Shown: positions 44,600 to 52,859 of the stretch, in pieces | Layout of the letters: every line of letters begins with the position of its first letter | Numbering within the stretch: position 1 is the stretch's first letter | Assembly (NCBI GenBank): GCA_040882225.1 | Contig: JBBEBR010000014.1 | Span: 186,001-250,000, forward strand | Direction of reading: 5' to 3' | From: Gracilimonas sp040882225 | Lineage (GTDB): Bacteria; Bacteroidota; Rhodothermia; Balneolales; Balneolaceae | Length of the DNA: 64,000 nt | Notes under the pieces: generated by a model | Told to the model about the DNA's origin: nothing | What the model saw: the letters and a program-made list of their open reading frames with translations, nothing else | The model's database searches: none | Position numbers and translations under genes: made by a program

Positions 44600-44680
44600 A
44601 ATGGAGGAGAATGAGCTACTATCTATACATAAGAGTTCGGGTGCAAAAGAATTCTATTACATCGGTTCATTTGGTAATTT

Positions 44681-44730
44681 AACTATTGTTTATATATATT
44701 AACTACTGTTTATTAATAACAACAGTAGTT
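44681..44730. promoter_or_regulatory. triple operator-like array upstream of the HTH/NTase-like regulator gene
   Basis: AACTATTGTT at 44681-44690, AACTACTGTT at 44701-44710 and the inverted AACAGTAGTT at 44721-44730, spaced exactly 20 nt start to start. That is about two helical turns, so all lie on the same DNA face. The last box abuts the ATG at 44731. This looks like an autoregulatory site for the encoded winged-helix protein. Confidence 0.6.
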
Positions 44731-45681
44731 ATGAGGCCAACGAGTAAGCCGGATAGTTATTTAAGAAATCCTCTGGACCAAATTTTAGGTTATCCGGCTA
44801 ATATCCAATTGTTAAGAATATTAGTGGAGACAGGCTGGGGGATGAGTGCCAGTGAAATCTCCAAGCGAACAGGCTTATCGGTTCCAGGAGTACATAAAGT
44901 AATATCCAGATTACTTAAGACCGGTGTTATCCAGCAGGAGGGTAGTGGGAGATCACAACTGATTATTGTACGCAAGGAACATCCATTAATTCCTGTACTT
45001 ACTGAGCTATTTCAGACGGAGAAAAACAAATACGAGAATCTTTTAGAGAAACTTAAAAAAATTATAGATGAACTTAAGGTAAAACCATCGTCTGTATGGC
45101 TATATGGTAAGGTTGCAAAGAGAATAGATGATTATGGCGATTCACTACAAATTGCAATTTATGATCAAGTGAAAAGAATAAATGAGTTGACCGATAATTA
45201 TAAGAAACAGCTTATAAAGGAAAATATCGAAAGGGATTTTGATGTGACCATTGAGGTGAGAGGGGTTACATCCGCTGACAAATATCTGATTATTGAGCCC
45301 GATAAAATGATGATCTGGGGTGTCGATCCAATTCATCTTTTGGAAGAAGAGGGAACGGGCAATCAAAGAGTAAATTCTCACCAGGATTTGGATAAACGTT
45401 CGTTGAGTGATGCCGATTTATGGATCGATTTTCTAAAAACACATCCTGAAGCAATAGAGAGAACTAAATCTTACCTAAAGGGAAAGATTCAAGCTGAAAA
45501 ATCAGGAGTGAGAAACGAATTGAAGGAATGGTACAGGTTGCTTGAAAGCATGTCCTTCCAGCGTTTGAAAAAGTTCTTGCAATCAGATTCTGAACATTCC
45601 ACACGATTACGTCAATCGTTACCTTTCTGGCCGGTTTTAACCGAAGCTGACAGAAAAGAATTTAAATCCATGGTCAAATAA
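44731..45681 (+). CDS. winged-helix protein with a degenerate nucleotidyltransferase domain (antitoxin/regulator candidate)
   Basis: 316 residues from ATG at 44731; an upstream TTG frame from 44686 runs through the operator boxes and is unlikely. Winged helix at about 24-80 (ASEISKRTGLSVPGVHKVISRLLKTGVIQ). The following domain has SVWLYGKVAKRIDDYGDSLQIAIYD where MNT-type nucleotidyltransferases have GS.ARG...SDLDL, so both catalytic GS and the DxD are lost. The next gene, starting directly after its stop, is a broken DUF6036 nucleotidyltransferase. The arrangement resembles AbiE-like toxin-antitoxin pairs, with this as antitoxin and autorepressor. Confidence 0.65.
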   Translation: MRPTSKPDSYLRNPLDQILGYPANIQLLRILVETGWGMSASEISKRTGLSVPGVHKVISRLLKTGVIQQEGSGRSQLIIVRKEHPLIPVLTELFQTEKNKYENLLEKLKKIIDELKVKPSSVWLYGKVAKRIDDYGDSLQIAIYDQVKRINELTDNYKKQLIKENIERDFDVTIEVRGVTSADKYLIIEPDKMMIWGVDPIHLLEEEGTGNQRVNSHQDLDKRSLSDADLWIDFLKTHPEAIERTKSYLKGKIQAEKSGVRNELKEWYRLLESMSFQRLKKFLQSDSEHSTRLRQSLPFWPVLTEADRKEFKSMVK

Positions 45682-46213
45682 ATGAACAGGGAACAATTGG
45701 AGCATGCTATTCGATCAGCTTGTAAGGTTTCAGGAGATAACGAGTTATACATTTTTGGCTCACAAGCTATATGTAGGTCAGTTTCCTCAGGCAGATGAAA
45801 AGCTAACTCGTTCTATCGAGGTTGATGCCTCTCCAAAAAATAAACCCGAGGCTGTTGATAAAATTGACGGGGCTTTAGGAGAGAATTCTCCTTTTCACCA
45901 TACTCATGGGTTTTATGTTCATGGGGTGTCAATTGAAACAGCTTCATTACCTGAAGGTTGGAAAGAGCGCACCAATAAAGTTCAGGATTACATGGATGAG
46001 AATAACATTGGTTGGTGTATTGAGGCTCATGATTTAGCTGCTTCCAAGCTTATTGCTTACCGTGAAAAGGACATTAGCTTTGTGAGGACTCTTCTCGTTG
46101 AAGAACTGATTAGTGCGAAAATTCTTGAGAAACGGATAAAGATAATAGAAACTAAAAAAGTTTTAAAAGAACGAGCATTAAACTGGATTGCTCGAATTTC
46201 TATAGAATTATAA
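45682..46213 (+). pseudogene. DUF6036/AbiEii-like nucleotidyltransferase toxin, frameshifted
   Basis: From ATG at 45682 (adjacent to the previous stop) the frame reads NREQLEHAIRSACKVSGD and NELYIFGSQAI, then hits a stop after a few residues. One extra base near 45771 shifts it. The next frame continues GQFPQADEKLTRSIEVDASPK, HHTHGFYVHGVSIETA and WCIEAHDLAASKLIAYREKD to 46213. The joined product is a complete DUF6036 protein with the GSQAI and EVD nucleotidyltransferase motifs on opposite sides of the lesion, so activity is lost unless the frameshift is a sequence error. Confidence 0.78.
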
Positions 46214-46239
46214 TCTCGATATTTTAGCGAGTGATATAC

Positions 46240-47007
46240 ATGATTAAACGTATTATTCAGCAGTTAACGCCCGGCTTTTTATTCGACCTTTATAAAAAGA
46301 AGAAGTACCGTAAAATCTTAGAGTCCCATGAGATCAAATCTCAAACCGATTTAATCATCGCCAAAAAATTGGTAAATCAGGAAAGTTCATTTATTGATAT
46401 TGGTGCAAATATAGGGCTTTATACAAAGTATCTTGCACCTTTTTCCAAAGAGACATTAAGTTTTGAACCCGTTCCTTTTACCTATTCTGTACTAAAAGAA
46501 AATATTAAATACTTTAATCTCAGAAATGTAAAAGCATATTGTATAGCCATATCTGATCAAGTAGGAGAAACTCAAATAGAAATTCCTATTCAATCCGGTG
46601 TTTATAATTACTACCGAGCGAGTTTAGAAGCAACCGAGAATCCAGGTTATAAAACACACAGAGTCGCAACAGAGACGATAGATTCTCTTTTTGGAGAAAG
46701 CGTACGTAAAATTTCTCTTGTTAAATGTGATGTTGAAGGGCATGAACTCTCAGTTATCAAAGGGGCAGATAAATTTTTGAAAACAAAAGATGCTCCCTGG
46801 CTCATCGAAATATCCGAGAATCCTGATACTGAAGGTAGTACAGCAAATATACTTTTTGGAATAATGAGTGAACATAAATTTAAGCCCTACTATTTCGATG
46901 GAGAAAAATTATACCAAAGAAAATTTGGAGATGAGAGCATAAATTATTTCTTCCTTAAAGAGATGCATAGAAATAATTTAGCTGATGAAGGGATAAAGTT
47001 TGATTAA
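46240..47007 (+). CDS. FkbM-family SAM-dependent methyltransferase
   Basis: 255 residues from ATG 46240 (a GTG at 46231 is alternative). SAM-binding FIDIGANIGLYTKYL at about 49-63, then LSFEPVPFTYSVLKENI and the FkbM signature VKCDVEGHELSVIKGA. Members methylate hydroxyls of sugars or small molecules, often in surface polysaccharide pathways. No glycosyltransferase cluster is present here, so the acceptor is unknown. Base composition is more A+T-rich than nearby housekeeping genes. Confidence 0.82.
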   Translation: MIKRIIQQLTPGFLFDLYKKKKYRKILESHEIKSQTDLIIAKKLVNQESSFIDIGANIGLYTKYLAPFSKETLSFEPVPFTYSVLKENIKYFNLRNVKAYCIAISDQVGETQIEIPIQSGVYNYYRASLEATENPGYKTHRVATETIDSLFGESVRKISLVKCDVEGHELSVIKGADKFLKTKDAPWLIEISENPDTEGSTANILFGIMSEHKFKPYYFDGEKLYQRKFGDESINYFFLKEMHRNNLADEGIKFD

Positions 47008-47115
47008 CCAATCATGAAGACTCCACGTTAATTTAAAAGAGTTTTCTCCGAAGTAATAGTAGAAATACGTAGACGGAGGATATACGGCCAAATAATTACT
47101 TTCAGGAAATGCTTT

Positions 47116-49770
47116 TTAGTCAGCGAAATCTTTCAATTGTTCTCTAAGTTTAGCAAGGCTTTCTTGCGTGTCGGATTTCTTCTTTTCTTCCATTTCCACC
47201 ACATTGGCAGGGGCGTTATTCACAAAACCTGTGTTGGATAATTTACCTTCTATCCCTTTCAAGAAGCCCTCAAGCCGCTCGATTTCTTTTTGAATACGCT
47301 CACGTTCTTTTTCGAAATCTACCAATCCTTCAAGAGGTACATAAATCTCATTTCCTTCTACCATTGCCGATGAATATACTTTTGGCTTTTCAACTTCGGT
47401 GGAAATTTTTAATGATTTTAAACTTTGAAGTTTCTCTAAAACCCGACGATTCTCAAGCAGCTGATTAGCAAAATCGGAGTCTTTGGTTTTAATAAATACA
47501 TCAAGTTCTTCTTTGTGAGAGACATTTACTTCGGCGCGAATATTTCTAAGGGCCGATATTACTTGCTGTAAATCACCAAAAAGGTTTATGTCGTAGGGGT
47601 TTATTAAGGTCGCATCAACCTCAGGCCATTCAGATATGAGTAAAGCCTCTTCAGGTTTTCTGTCCTGAATATGTTGCCAAATTTCTTCACTAATAAAAGG
47701 CATAAAAGGATGCAGCATTTTCATCAATTGCTCAAAAAATCCAAGTGCGGTATTCATTTTTTCTACCGCAATTTTGTCACCGTAAGTATCCGGTTTCGCC
47801 AATTCTATGTACCAGTCGCAGAAATCATCCCAAATAAGAGAATACACTTTCTTGAGGGCGTCGTTTAACTTATAAGCGTCAAAATCTGTGTTTACTCCTT
47901 TTATAGTCTCCTGGATTTTCGCTGCCATCCAGCGATCTGAAAGATCTTCTTTATTGATCTTCAGTGTTGGTTTATACTCCACGCCTTCTTCCATATTCAT
48001 AGTAAGGAAGCGGAAGGCGTTCCAGATTTTATTGGAGAAATTCCGGCCTTGCTCGCAGAGGTTTTCATCGAAAGGGAGATCGTTTCCGGCGGGAGTTGCA
48101 AACAACATTCCCATGCGAATTCCATCTGCTCCATATTTTTTAATCAGCTCAAGCGGTTCGGGTGAATTCCCAAGGCTTTTGCTCATTTTCCGGCCTTGTT
48201 TATCACGCACAATTCCGGTGTAGTAAACATTTTTGAAGGGTTTTTCGCCACGATATTCGTAACCGGCAATAATCATCCGGGCAACCCAGAAGAACATAAT
48301 TTCGGGCGCAGTCACCAAATCGTTGGTAGGGTAGTAATAATCAACCTCGTCTTCTTCATAAAATCCATCAAAAACCGAAATAGGCCACAACCAGGAGGAG
48401 AACCAGGTATCCAGCACATCTACGTCCTGCTTTAAATTGCTAAATTTTGAATTTTGAATTTTGAATTTGGTTTCGGCTTCGGTTTCAGTCTTGGCTACAA
48501 CAAAATCCCCATCCTCGTTATACCAAGCCGGAATTCGATGCCCCCACCAAAGCTGTCTGCTAATACACCAGTCACGCACATTCTCCATCCAGTGGCGATA
48601 GGTGTTTTTAAATTTTGCGGGGTGAAATTGAATACTGTCGTTCATTACATTTTCAAGTGCGGGTTCACTCAATTCTTTCATAGAAACCCACCATTGTAGC
48701 GAAAGACGTGGTTCGATTACCGCATCGGTTCGCTCAGAATAGCCAACTTTGTTTTTGTAATCTTCGGTTTTCACCAAATGGCCGGCTTCTTCCAGATCTT
48801 TAGAAATTTCTTTCCGCACGGCAAAACGATCTTTGCCGATGTACAATTCTCCGGCTTCACTAATCGTCCCGTCTTCATTCATCATATTGATGATTTCCAG
48901 CCCGTGCCTTTCACCGAGATCATAATCATTTACATCATGGGCAGGAGTCACCTTCAAACATCCGGTTCCGAATTCCATATCTACATAATCATCCAGAATA
49001 ATCGGCACCTCACGATTTACTAAAGGAACTATCGCTTTTTTCCCATGCAGGTGCGAATACCGCTCATCTTTTGGGTTGATGCAGATGGCGGTGTCACCTA
49101 AAATCGTTTCCGGCCGGGTAGTTGCGATGGTTACAAAATCATCTTCCCCAACAATTTTATAGCGAATGTGATAGAGCTTGGAATTTATTTCCTTATGAAT
49201 AACCTCTTCATCGCTCAAAGCTGTTTTTGCGGCAGGATCCCAGTTAATCATCCGGGCACCACGGTAAATTTTTCCCTTCTCGTAAAGATCAATAAAGGTA
49301 TCAATTACGCTTTCGGAGTACTTCTCATCCATGGTAAAGGAGGTGCGGTCCCAGTCGCAGCTCGCACCAAGTTTTTTTAGCTGTTCCAGAATGATTCCCC
49401 CATGTTTGTGGGTCCATTCCCAGGCGTGCTCCATAAATTCATCCCGCGAAAGATCACTTTTCTTGATGCCTTCTTCGCGCAGTTTCCGCACTACTTTGGC
49501 TTCGGTTGCAATAGAGGCGTGGTCGGTTCCGGGAACCCAGCAGGCGTTATAGCCCTGCATTCGCGCGCGGCGAACCAGTACATCCTGAATGGTATTGTTG
49601 AGCATGTGCCCCATATGCAACACACCGGTAACATTGGGAGGAGGAATTACAATGGTGTAAGGCTCACGGTCATCAGGAGTGGAATGGAAGTAGTTGTTTT
49701 CCATCCAGTAGTCATACCATTTATCTTCTACCTGAGAAGAATCATATTGTGCGGGAATTTCTTTACTCAA
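47116..49770 (-). CDS. valS: valyl-tRNA synthetase
   Basis: Class I synthetase charging tRNA-Val. 884 residues with the HIGH-type motif PPPNVTGVLHMGHM, an editing domain (VTIATTRPETILGDTAI), DVLDTWFSSWLWP, KMSKSLGNSPEPLE and the C-terminal coiled coil (EKERERIQKEIERLEGFLKGIEGKLSNTGF). Start TTG at 49770. Just before DVLDTWF is an unusual KFKIQNSKFSNL stretch encoded by a TTTGAATTTTGAATT repeat that is otherwise intergenic in this window. Its first 16 codons and leader are copied at 50694-50795. Confidence 0.95.
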   Translation of the reverse strand: MSKEIPAQYDSSQVEDKWYDYWMENNYFHSTPDDREPYTIVIPPPNVTGVLHMGHMLNNTIQDVLVRRARMQGYNACWVPGTDHASIATEAKVVRKLREEGIKKSDLSRDEFMEHAWEWTHKHGGIILEQLKKLGASCDWDRTSFTMDEKYSESVIDTFIDLYEKGKIYRGARMINWDPAAKTALSDEEVIHKEINSKLYHIRYKIVGEDDFVTIATTRPETILGDTAICINPKDERYSHLHGKKAIVPLVNREVPIILDDYVDMEFGTGCLKVTPAHDVNDYDLGERHGLEIINMMNEDGTISEAGELYIGKDRFAVRKEISKDLEEAGHLVKTEDYKNKVGYSERTDAVIEPRLSLQWWVSMKELSEPALENVMNDSIQFHPAKFKNTYRHWMENVRDWCISRQLWWGHRIPAWYNEDGDFVVAKTETEAETKFKIQNSKFSNLKQDVDVLDTWFSSWLWPISVFDGFYEEDEVDYYYPTNDLVTAPEIMFFWVARMIIAGYEYRGEKPFKNVYYTGIVRDKQGRKMSKSLGNSPEPLELIKKYGADGIRMGMLFATPAGNDLPFDENLCEQGRNFSNKIWNAFRFLTMNMEEGVEYKPTLKINKEDLSDRWMAAKIQETIKGVNTDFDAYKLNDALKKVYSLIWDDFCDWYIELAKPDTYGDKIAVEKMNTALGFFEQLMKMLHPFMPFISEEIWQHIQDRKPEEALLISEWPEVDATLINPYDINLFGDLQQVISALRNIRAEVNVSHKEELDVFIKTKDSDFANQLLENRRVLEKLQSLKSLKISTEVEKPKVYSSAMVEGNEIYVPLEGLVDFEKERERIQKEIERLEGFLKGIEGKLSNTGFVNNAPANVVEMEEKKKSDTQESLAKLREQLKDFAD
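48431..48478. repeat. intergenic-type ATTTTGAATTTTGAATT repeat inside valS
   Basis: Tandem TTTTGAATTT units, in frame with valS on the minus strand and encoding KFKIQNSKFSNL between the ETEAET and KQDVDVLDTWF segments. The same repeat type occurs in noncoding DNA at 16493-16515 and 61111-61126. Confidence 0.7.
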
Positions 49771-49900
49771 AACTACAATATTTTTTTAACCACAGAGGGC
49801 ACTGAGGTGCACGGTGTGGGGGATTTAATTCTCAATTTTATTTGAATTCTGTAAAGCTGAAAAGATAAGAAAATTGGAAGTACATACAGGAATTAAACTG
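49722..49900. repeat. long direct repeat, copy 1 (valS 5' end and leader)
   Basis: From TATCTTCTACCTGAGAAGAA through the valS start, the leader ACCACAGAGGGCACTGAGG and on to CAGGAATTAAACTG. Its partner is 50694-50857. The first ~103 nt are about 93% identical by eye, the rest weaker. Confidence 0.75.
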
Positions 49901-49989
49901 TATTATTTCTATGCGCTGAATCTGGACAGACAGGTTATGAAGTTTCTTATGATGTAGGAATTGGTTTAACCTATCAGCTCAGTAATTAA
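49871..49989 (+). pseudogene. 3' remnant of an outer-membrane beta-barrel gene
   Basis: Frame 49871-49915 reads KLEVHTGIKLYYFYA. After a shift near 49913-49915 the frame reads AESGQTGYEVSYDVGIGLTYQLSN and stops at 49989. Alternating hydrophobic and polar residues and an aromatic near the end resemble a last barrel strand. No 5' part is present. The first residues also survive after repeat copy 2. Confidence 0.4.
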
Positions 49990-50066
49990 TGCACTGAAAA
50001 TAAACTGATCTTAAATTATAAGAATGGGATTACTGAAGCAGCTAAAAAGGAAGCCTTACAGGTCAC

Positions 50067-50609
50067 TCAATTTGGCTCTGAATATCTATAATATTCTATA
50101 ACTTGTACCACTTCAGATGTATCATCGTCTTTATCCAAATCTTGTGAGTCTGTGATATTTTTGCGAAGAATAAGCCCAGGCCCTTCAAAGGTATAGGAGG
50201 TTGATCCCATTTCTACTGTTTCAGTATAGTTTTCATCAACCAGATTGTATGAATCAAAAGTTAACGAACTATCCTTATCATAATAAGTGGTTGTAGTCTG
50301 CTTAATGTTGACTACTAACTTTTGTCCTGAAACAGAATATTTTGCTTCTGCATATCCGTTTTCTGAAACAATATCAGATTTTATTTCCATATGAAGGCTA
50401 TAACCTTCAAGAAAATGTATGTTTTTGAACAGATATCCATTTTCATTAGCTACTGCATGTGAATATTGATCATTACCGATCAAAGTTTGTTCCGCTTGTA
50501 ATTTGTAAACACCCGGTTGGATTTGGGAATCAAGGGAAGCCTCATTTGGACTTGTTACATTACTACATCCAATGAAAAATAAGGTGAATAAAAAAGCTAA
50601 ACATTTCAT
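50067..50609 (-). CDS. hypothetical lipoprotein
   Basis: 180 residues with a lipoprotein signal (CLAFLFTLFFIGCSN, lipobox cysteine about 15) and a beta-rich body (GVYKLQAEQTLIGNDQYSHAV...SYTFEGPGLILRKN) with a lipocalin-like look. No known domain recognised. It lies in the A+T-rich DNA between the two copies of the valS 5' end, so it was probably acquired or moved in. Next to a C10 peptidase gene in the opposite direction. Confidence 0.65.
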   Translation of the reverse strand: MKCLAFLFTLFFIGCSNVTSPNEASLDSQIQPGVYKLQAEQTLIGNDQYSHAVANENGYLFKNIHFLEGYSLHMEIKSDIVSENGYAEAKYSVSGQKLVVNIKQTTTTYYDKDSSLTFDSYNLVDENYTETVEMGSTSYTFEGPGLILRKNITDSQDLDKDDDTSEVVQVIEYYRYSEPN

Positions 50610-50956
50610 AACTCTTTAAATTTATTTAATAGTAACTTGAAAAACGTTACTTAATCTGTATTTAAAAATAACTCAATAATCAACCTTTTCAAATATCTTC
50701 TACTTGAGAAGAATTATATTGTGCGGGAATTTCTTTGCTCAAAACTACAATTTTTTTTTAACCACAGAGGGCACTGAGGTGCACGGAGTGGGGGATGTTT
50801 TTAATACTATTGCTTAAGAGGAAAGAAAAATGTAAGCACATGCAGGAATTAAACTGGGAAGAAATAATGTCTAAAAAATTGTATTAAGATTAATTTGGTT
50901 TTAACAAGTTTTATTAATATTTAGAAGTAATAGTTAATCTAAATTAATTGATAATT
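50610..50956. other. spacer between the divergent lipoprotein and C10-peptidase genes
   Basis: Contains repeat copy 2 (50694-50857) with 16 valS-like codons on the minus strand followed by a stop, and otherwise very A+T-rich DNA that should hold both divergent promoters. No gene seen. Confidence 0.6.
50694..50857. repeat. long direct repeat, copy 2 (displaced valS 5' end and leader)
   Basis: The minus strand reads MSKEIPAQY.SSQVED then leaves the valS frame; the leader ACCACAGAGGGCACTGAGGT is also kept. The ~103-nt part is nearly identical to 49722-49824. It shows that a piece of about 0.87 kb now separates two copies of what was one valS 5' region. Confidence 0.75.
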
Positions 50957-52186
50957 ATGAAATTAAAGCTACTAATTCAAAGTACATTCATTGCTCTTCT
51001 ATTTTGGGGTTGTTCAGAAAAACAAATTTCTAATTCGGGGATAAGCGAAACGGAAATTGTTGAGAAATTTCAAAATTCAGGTACCATTGTAACAGAAGAG
51101 TTAGCCGTTCATGCTGCTGAAGTTTTTGCAAATGATTTCAATTTTGAACATTCGAATCTTTTAGTGAATAAAAAAGTTGCAAAACAGGGAGCGTTAAAGA
51201 GGGTAGAAAATATACTTACATTAAAAGATGATCAACAAAAAGCTGCTTTGCATTTAATTAATTATAGAGATGGAGGTTTTACTGTTATTTCAGGAGATAA
51301 ATCAATTTTTCCTGTTTTAGCATTTTCAGAAACAAATTTTTTACCTAAAAAATTAGATAATGCAATTCCAGGTGGTTTAGCTCTGTGGTTACAAATGCAA
51401 GTTTTAAAAGTAGAACATATGAGAGAGGTAAAAGGAAAAGGAACCAATGATTCAGATTTAGGTTGGGATGTTATTTTAAATTCAGATAATCCAAATTATA
51501 TAATACCACCACCGGATGACCCAACATGTACACCAACAAGTACAACAGTAGGGCCACTGATGCAAACCGAATGGGGGCAAGGTTATGGGTATAATAACTA
51601 TGCTCCTTACATGAGCTGTAATAATACTAATGGCAGAGCTCTTGCTGGGTGTGTTGCTACCGCAATGGCTCAGGTTATTCGCTATCATGAATCTCCATAC
51701 AACTGGTATAACTGGAATTCCATGCCAAATACTTCTGGAAGTAATACCATTTCAGAGTTGATGTATGATGCAGGTACAGTAGTGGGAATGGATTGGGGGT
51801 GTGATGCTTCAGGAGCTTCTGAAGATGATATAGTACCAGCACTTAGAAATACATTTGGATATAATAGTGCCACTCAAATTGGCTATGCTGGCACCAATAA
51901 TTATAATGATGTACGAGACGATTTAAATGATGGACTCCCTGTTATATTTACTGGATATGAAAAAGATTATGTTTTAGGATTTCCTGTAAAAGGAGAAGGA
52001 CATGCTTGGGTGAGTGATGGATATCGGTCAGGAACATTATGCCCATACGGAGATACCTATCTTTCCTTTCATATGAATTGGGGATGGACGGGAAGCTATA
52101 ATGGTTTTTACGCCTTTAACAACTTTCACCCTGGAAGCTCGGATTATGATTATAAGAGTAAAGTAATTATAAATATAGAACCTTAA
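50957..52186 (+). CDS. C10-family (streptopain-like) cysteine peptidase, lipoprotein
   Basis: 409 residues from ATG 50957 (a TTG at 50948 is an alternative). Lipoprotein signal with lipobox LLFWGCS (Cys19). A Spi-like propeptide occupies about 25-150. The catalytic domain has the nucleophile C232 in GRALAGCVATAMAQVIRYH and H349 in GEGHAWVSDGYR, then YLSFHMNWGWTGSYNGFYA. C10 enzymes are secreted endopeptidases made as zymogens; this one would be lipid-anchored, probably outside the inner membrane. The following lipoprotein gene is 19 nt downstream. Confidence 0.85.
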   Translation: MKLKLLIQSTFIALLFWGCSEKQISNSGISETEIVEKFQNSGTIVTEELAVHAAEVFANDFNFEHSNLLVNKKVAKQGALKRVENILTLKDDQQKAALHLINYRDGGFTVISGDKSIFPVLAFSETNFLPKKLDNAIPGGLALWLQMQVLKVEHMREVKGKGTNDSDLGWDVILNSDNPNYIIPPPDDPTCTPTSTTVGPLMQTEWGQGYGYNNYAPYMSCNNTNGRALAGCVATAMAQVIRYHESPYNWYNWNSMPNTSGSNTISELMYDAGTVVGMDWGCDASGASEDDIVPALRNTFGYNSATQIGYAGTNNYNDVRDDLNDGLPVIFTGYEKDYVLGFPVKGEGHAWVSDGYRSGTLCPYGDTYLSFHMNWGWTGSYNGFYAFNNFHPGSSDYDYKSKVIINIEP

Positions 52187-52205
52187 TACTTAATAGAGGA
52201 AAGCC

Positions 52206-52748
52206 ATGTTTAAAATGAGAAGCGCATTATTAATTTTAGCACTTATGACTTATGGATGTTCTACAGATAGTGAGCCTGGTACCGTTATAGAAACCGGGTT
52301 TACTATAGCTTATGTCGATCAGGATGAAAACGATTTGTTAGATCCGGCTCACCCCAACGCCATTACCGAAGGAAACACGGATCTTTATTATTTAATTAAT
52401 GGGGAAATGGTAAAGCAATATGAAAACCACCTCGATCATCCCAAGAAATTTTCAGTAGTAACAGAAGAAAAATTGTTTGACCGATATTTCATGCACATAA
52501 GCCCTAATACGATTGAAGGTCTTGATACTGCTATTACATATATTACATATCTTGAGTTTGAGAATAATTCATTGGACACCATTAAAACCCAATATAGAAG
52601 ACCAAGTCCGAGTAGTAATTCAATTTTTGTTACTAAAATATGGTACAACGGAGAGCTGCGATGGGATGTGGATGACAAAAGCCTTCTTGAACATCCAAAC
52701 AATGAATATGTAGGACGTTATTTCACTGTTACACGTAATTTGGAGTGA
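52206..52748 (+). CDS. hypothetical lipoprotein next to the C10 peptidase
   Basis: 180 residues with a lipoprotein signal (RSALLILALMTYGCST, Cys about 18) and a beta-rich domain (TGFTIAYVDQDENDLLDPAHPNAI...). No known family recognised. Only 19 nt after the peptidase gene, so it is probably co-expressed. A protease inhibitor role, as for Spi beside SpeB, is an inference from position only. ATG at 52215 is an alternative start. Confidence 0.65.
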   Translation: MFKMRSALLILALMTYGCSTDSEPGTVIETGFTIAYVDQDENDLLDPAHPNAITEGNTDLYYLINGEMVKQYENHLDHPKKFSVVTEEKLFDRYFMHISPNTIEGLDTAITYITYLEFENNSLDTIKTQYRRPSPSSNSIFVTKIWYNGELRWDVDDKSLLEHPNNEYVGRYFTVTRNLE

Positions 52749-52859
52749 CTTTTTCTTCTTCTCTATTGCAAATTTTTGGAAGGCAAATTAATTCTGTAAT
52801 CCTTTTAATATGAATTCAGAATTCTGAATCCAGTATTCTGAATTCTGAATTCTCCCAAA

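Noticed and set aside
46231..46239. GTG start for the FkbM methyltransferase
   Set aside because: ATG three codons later is preferred; the difference does not affect any domain.
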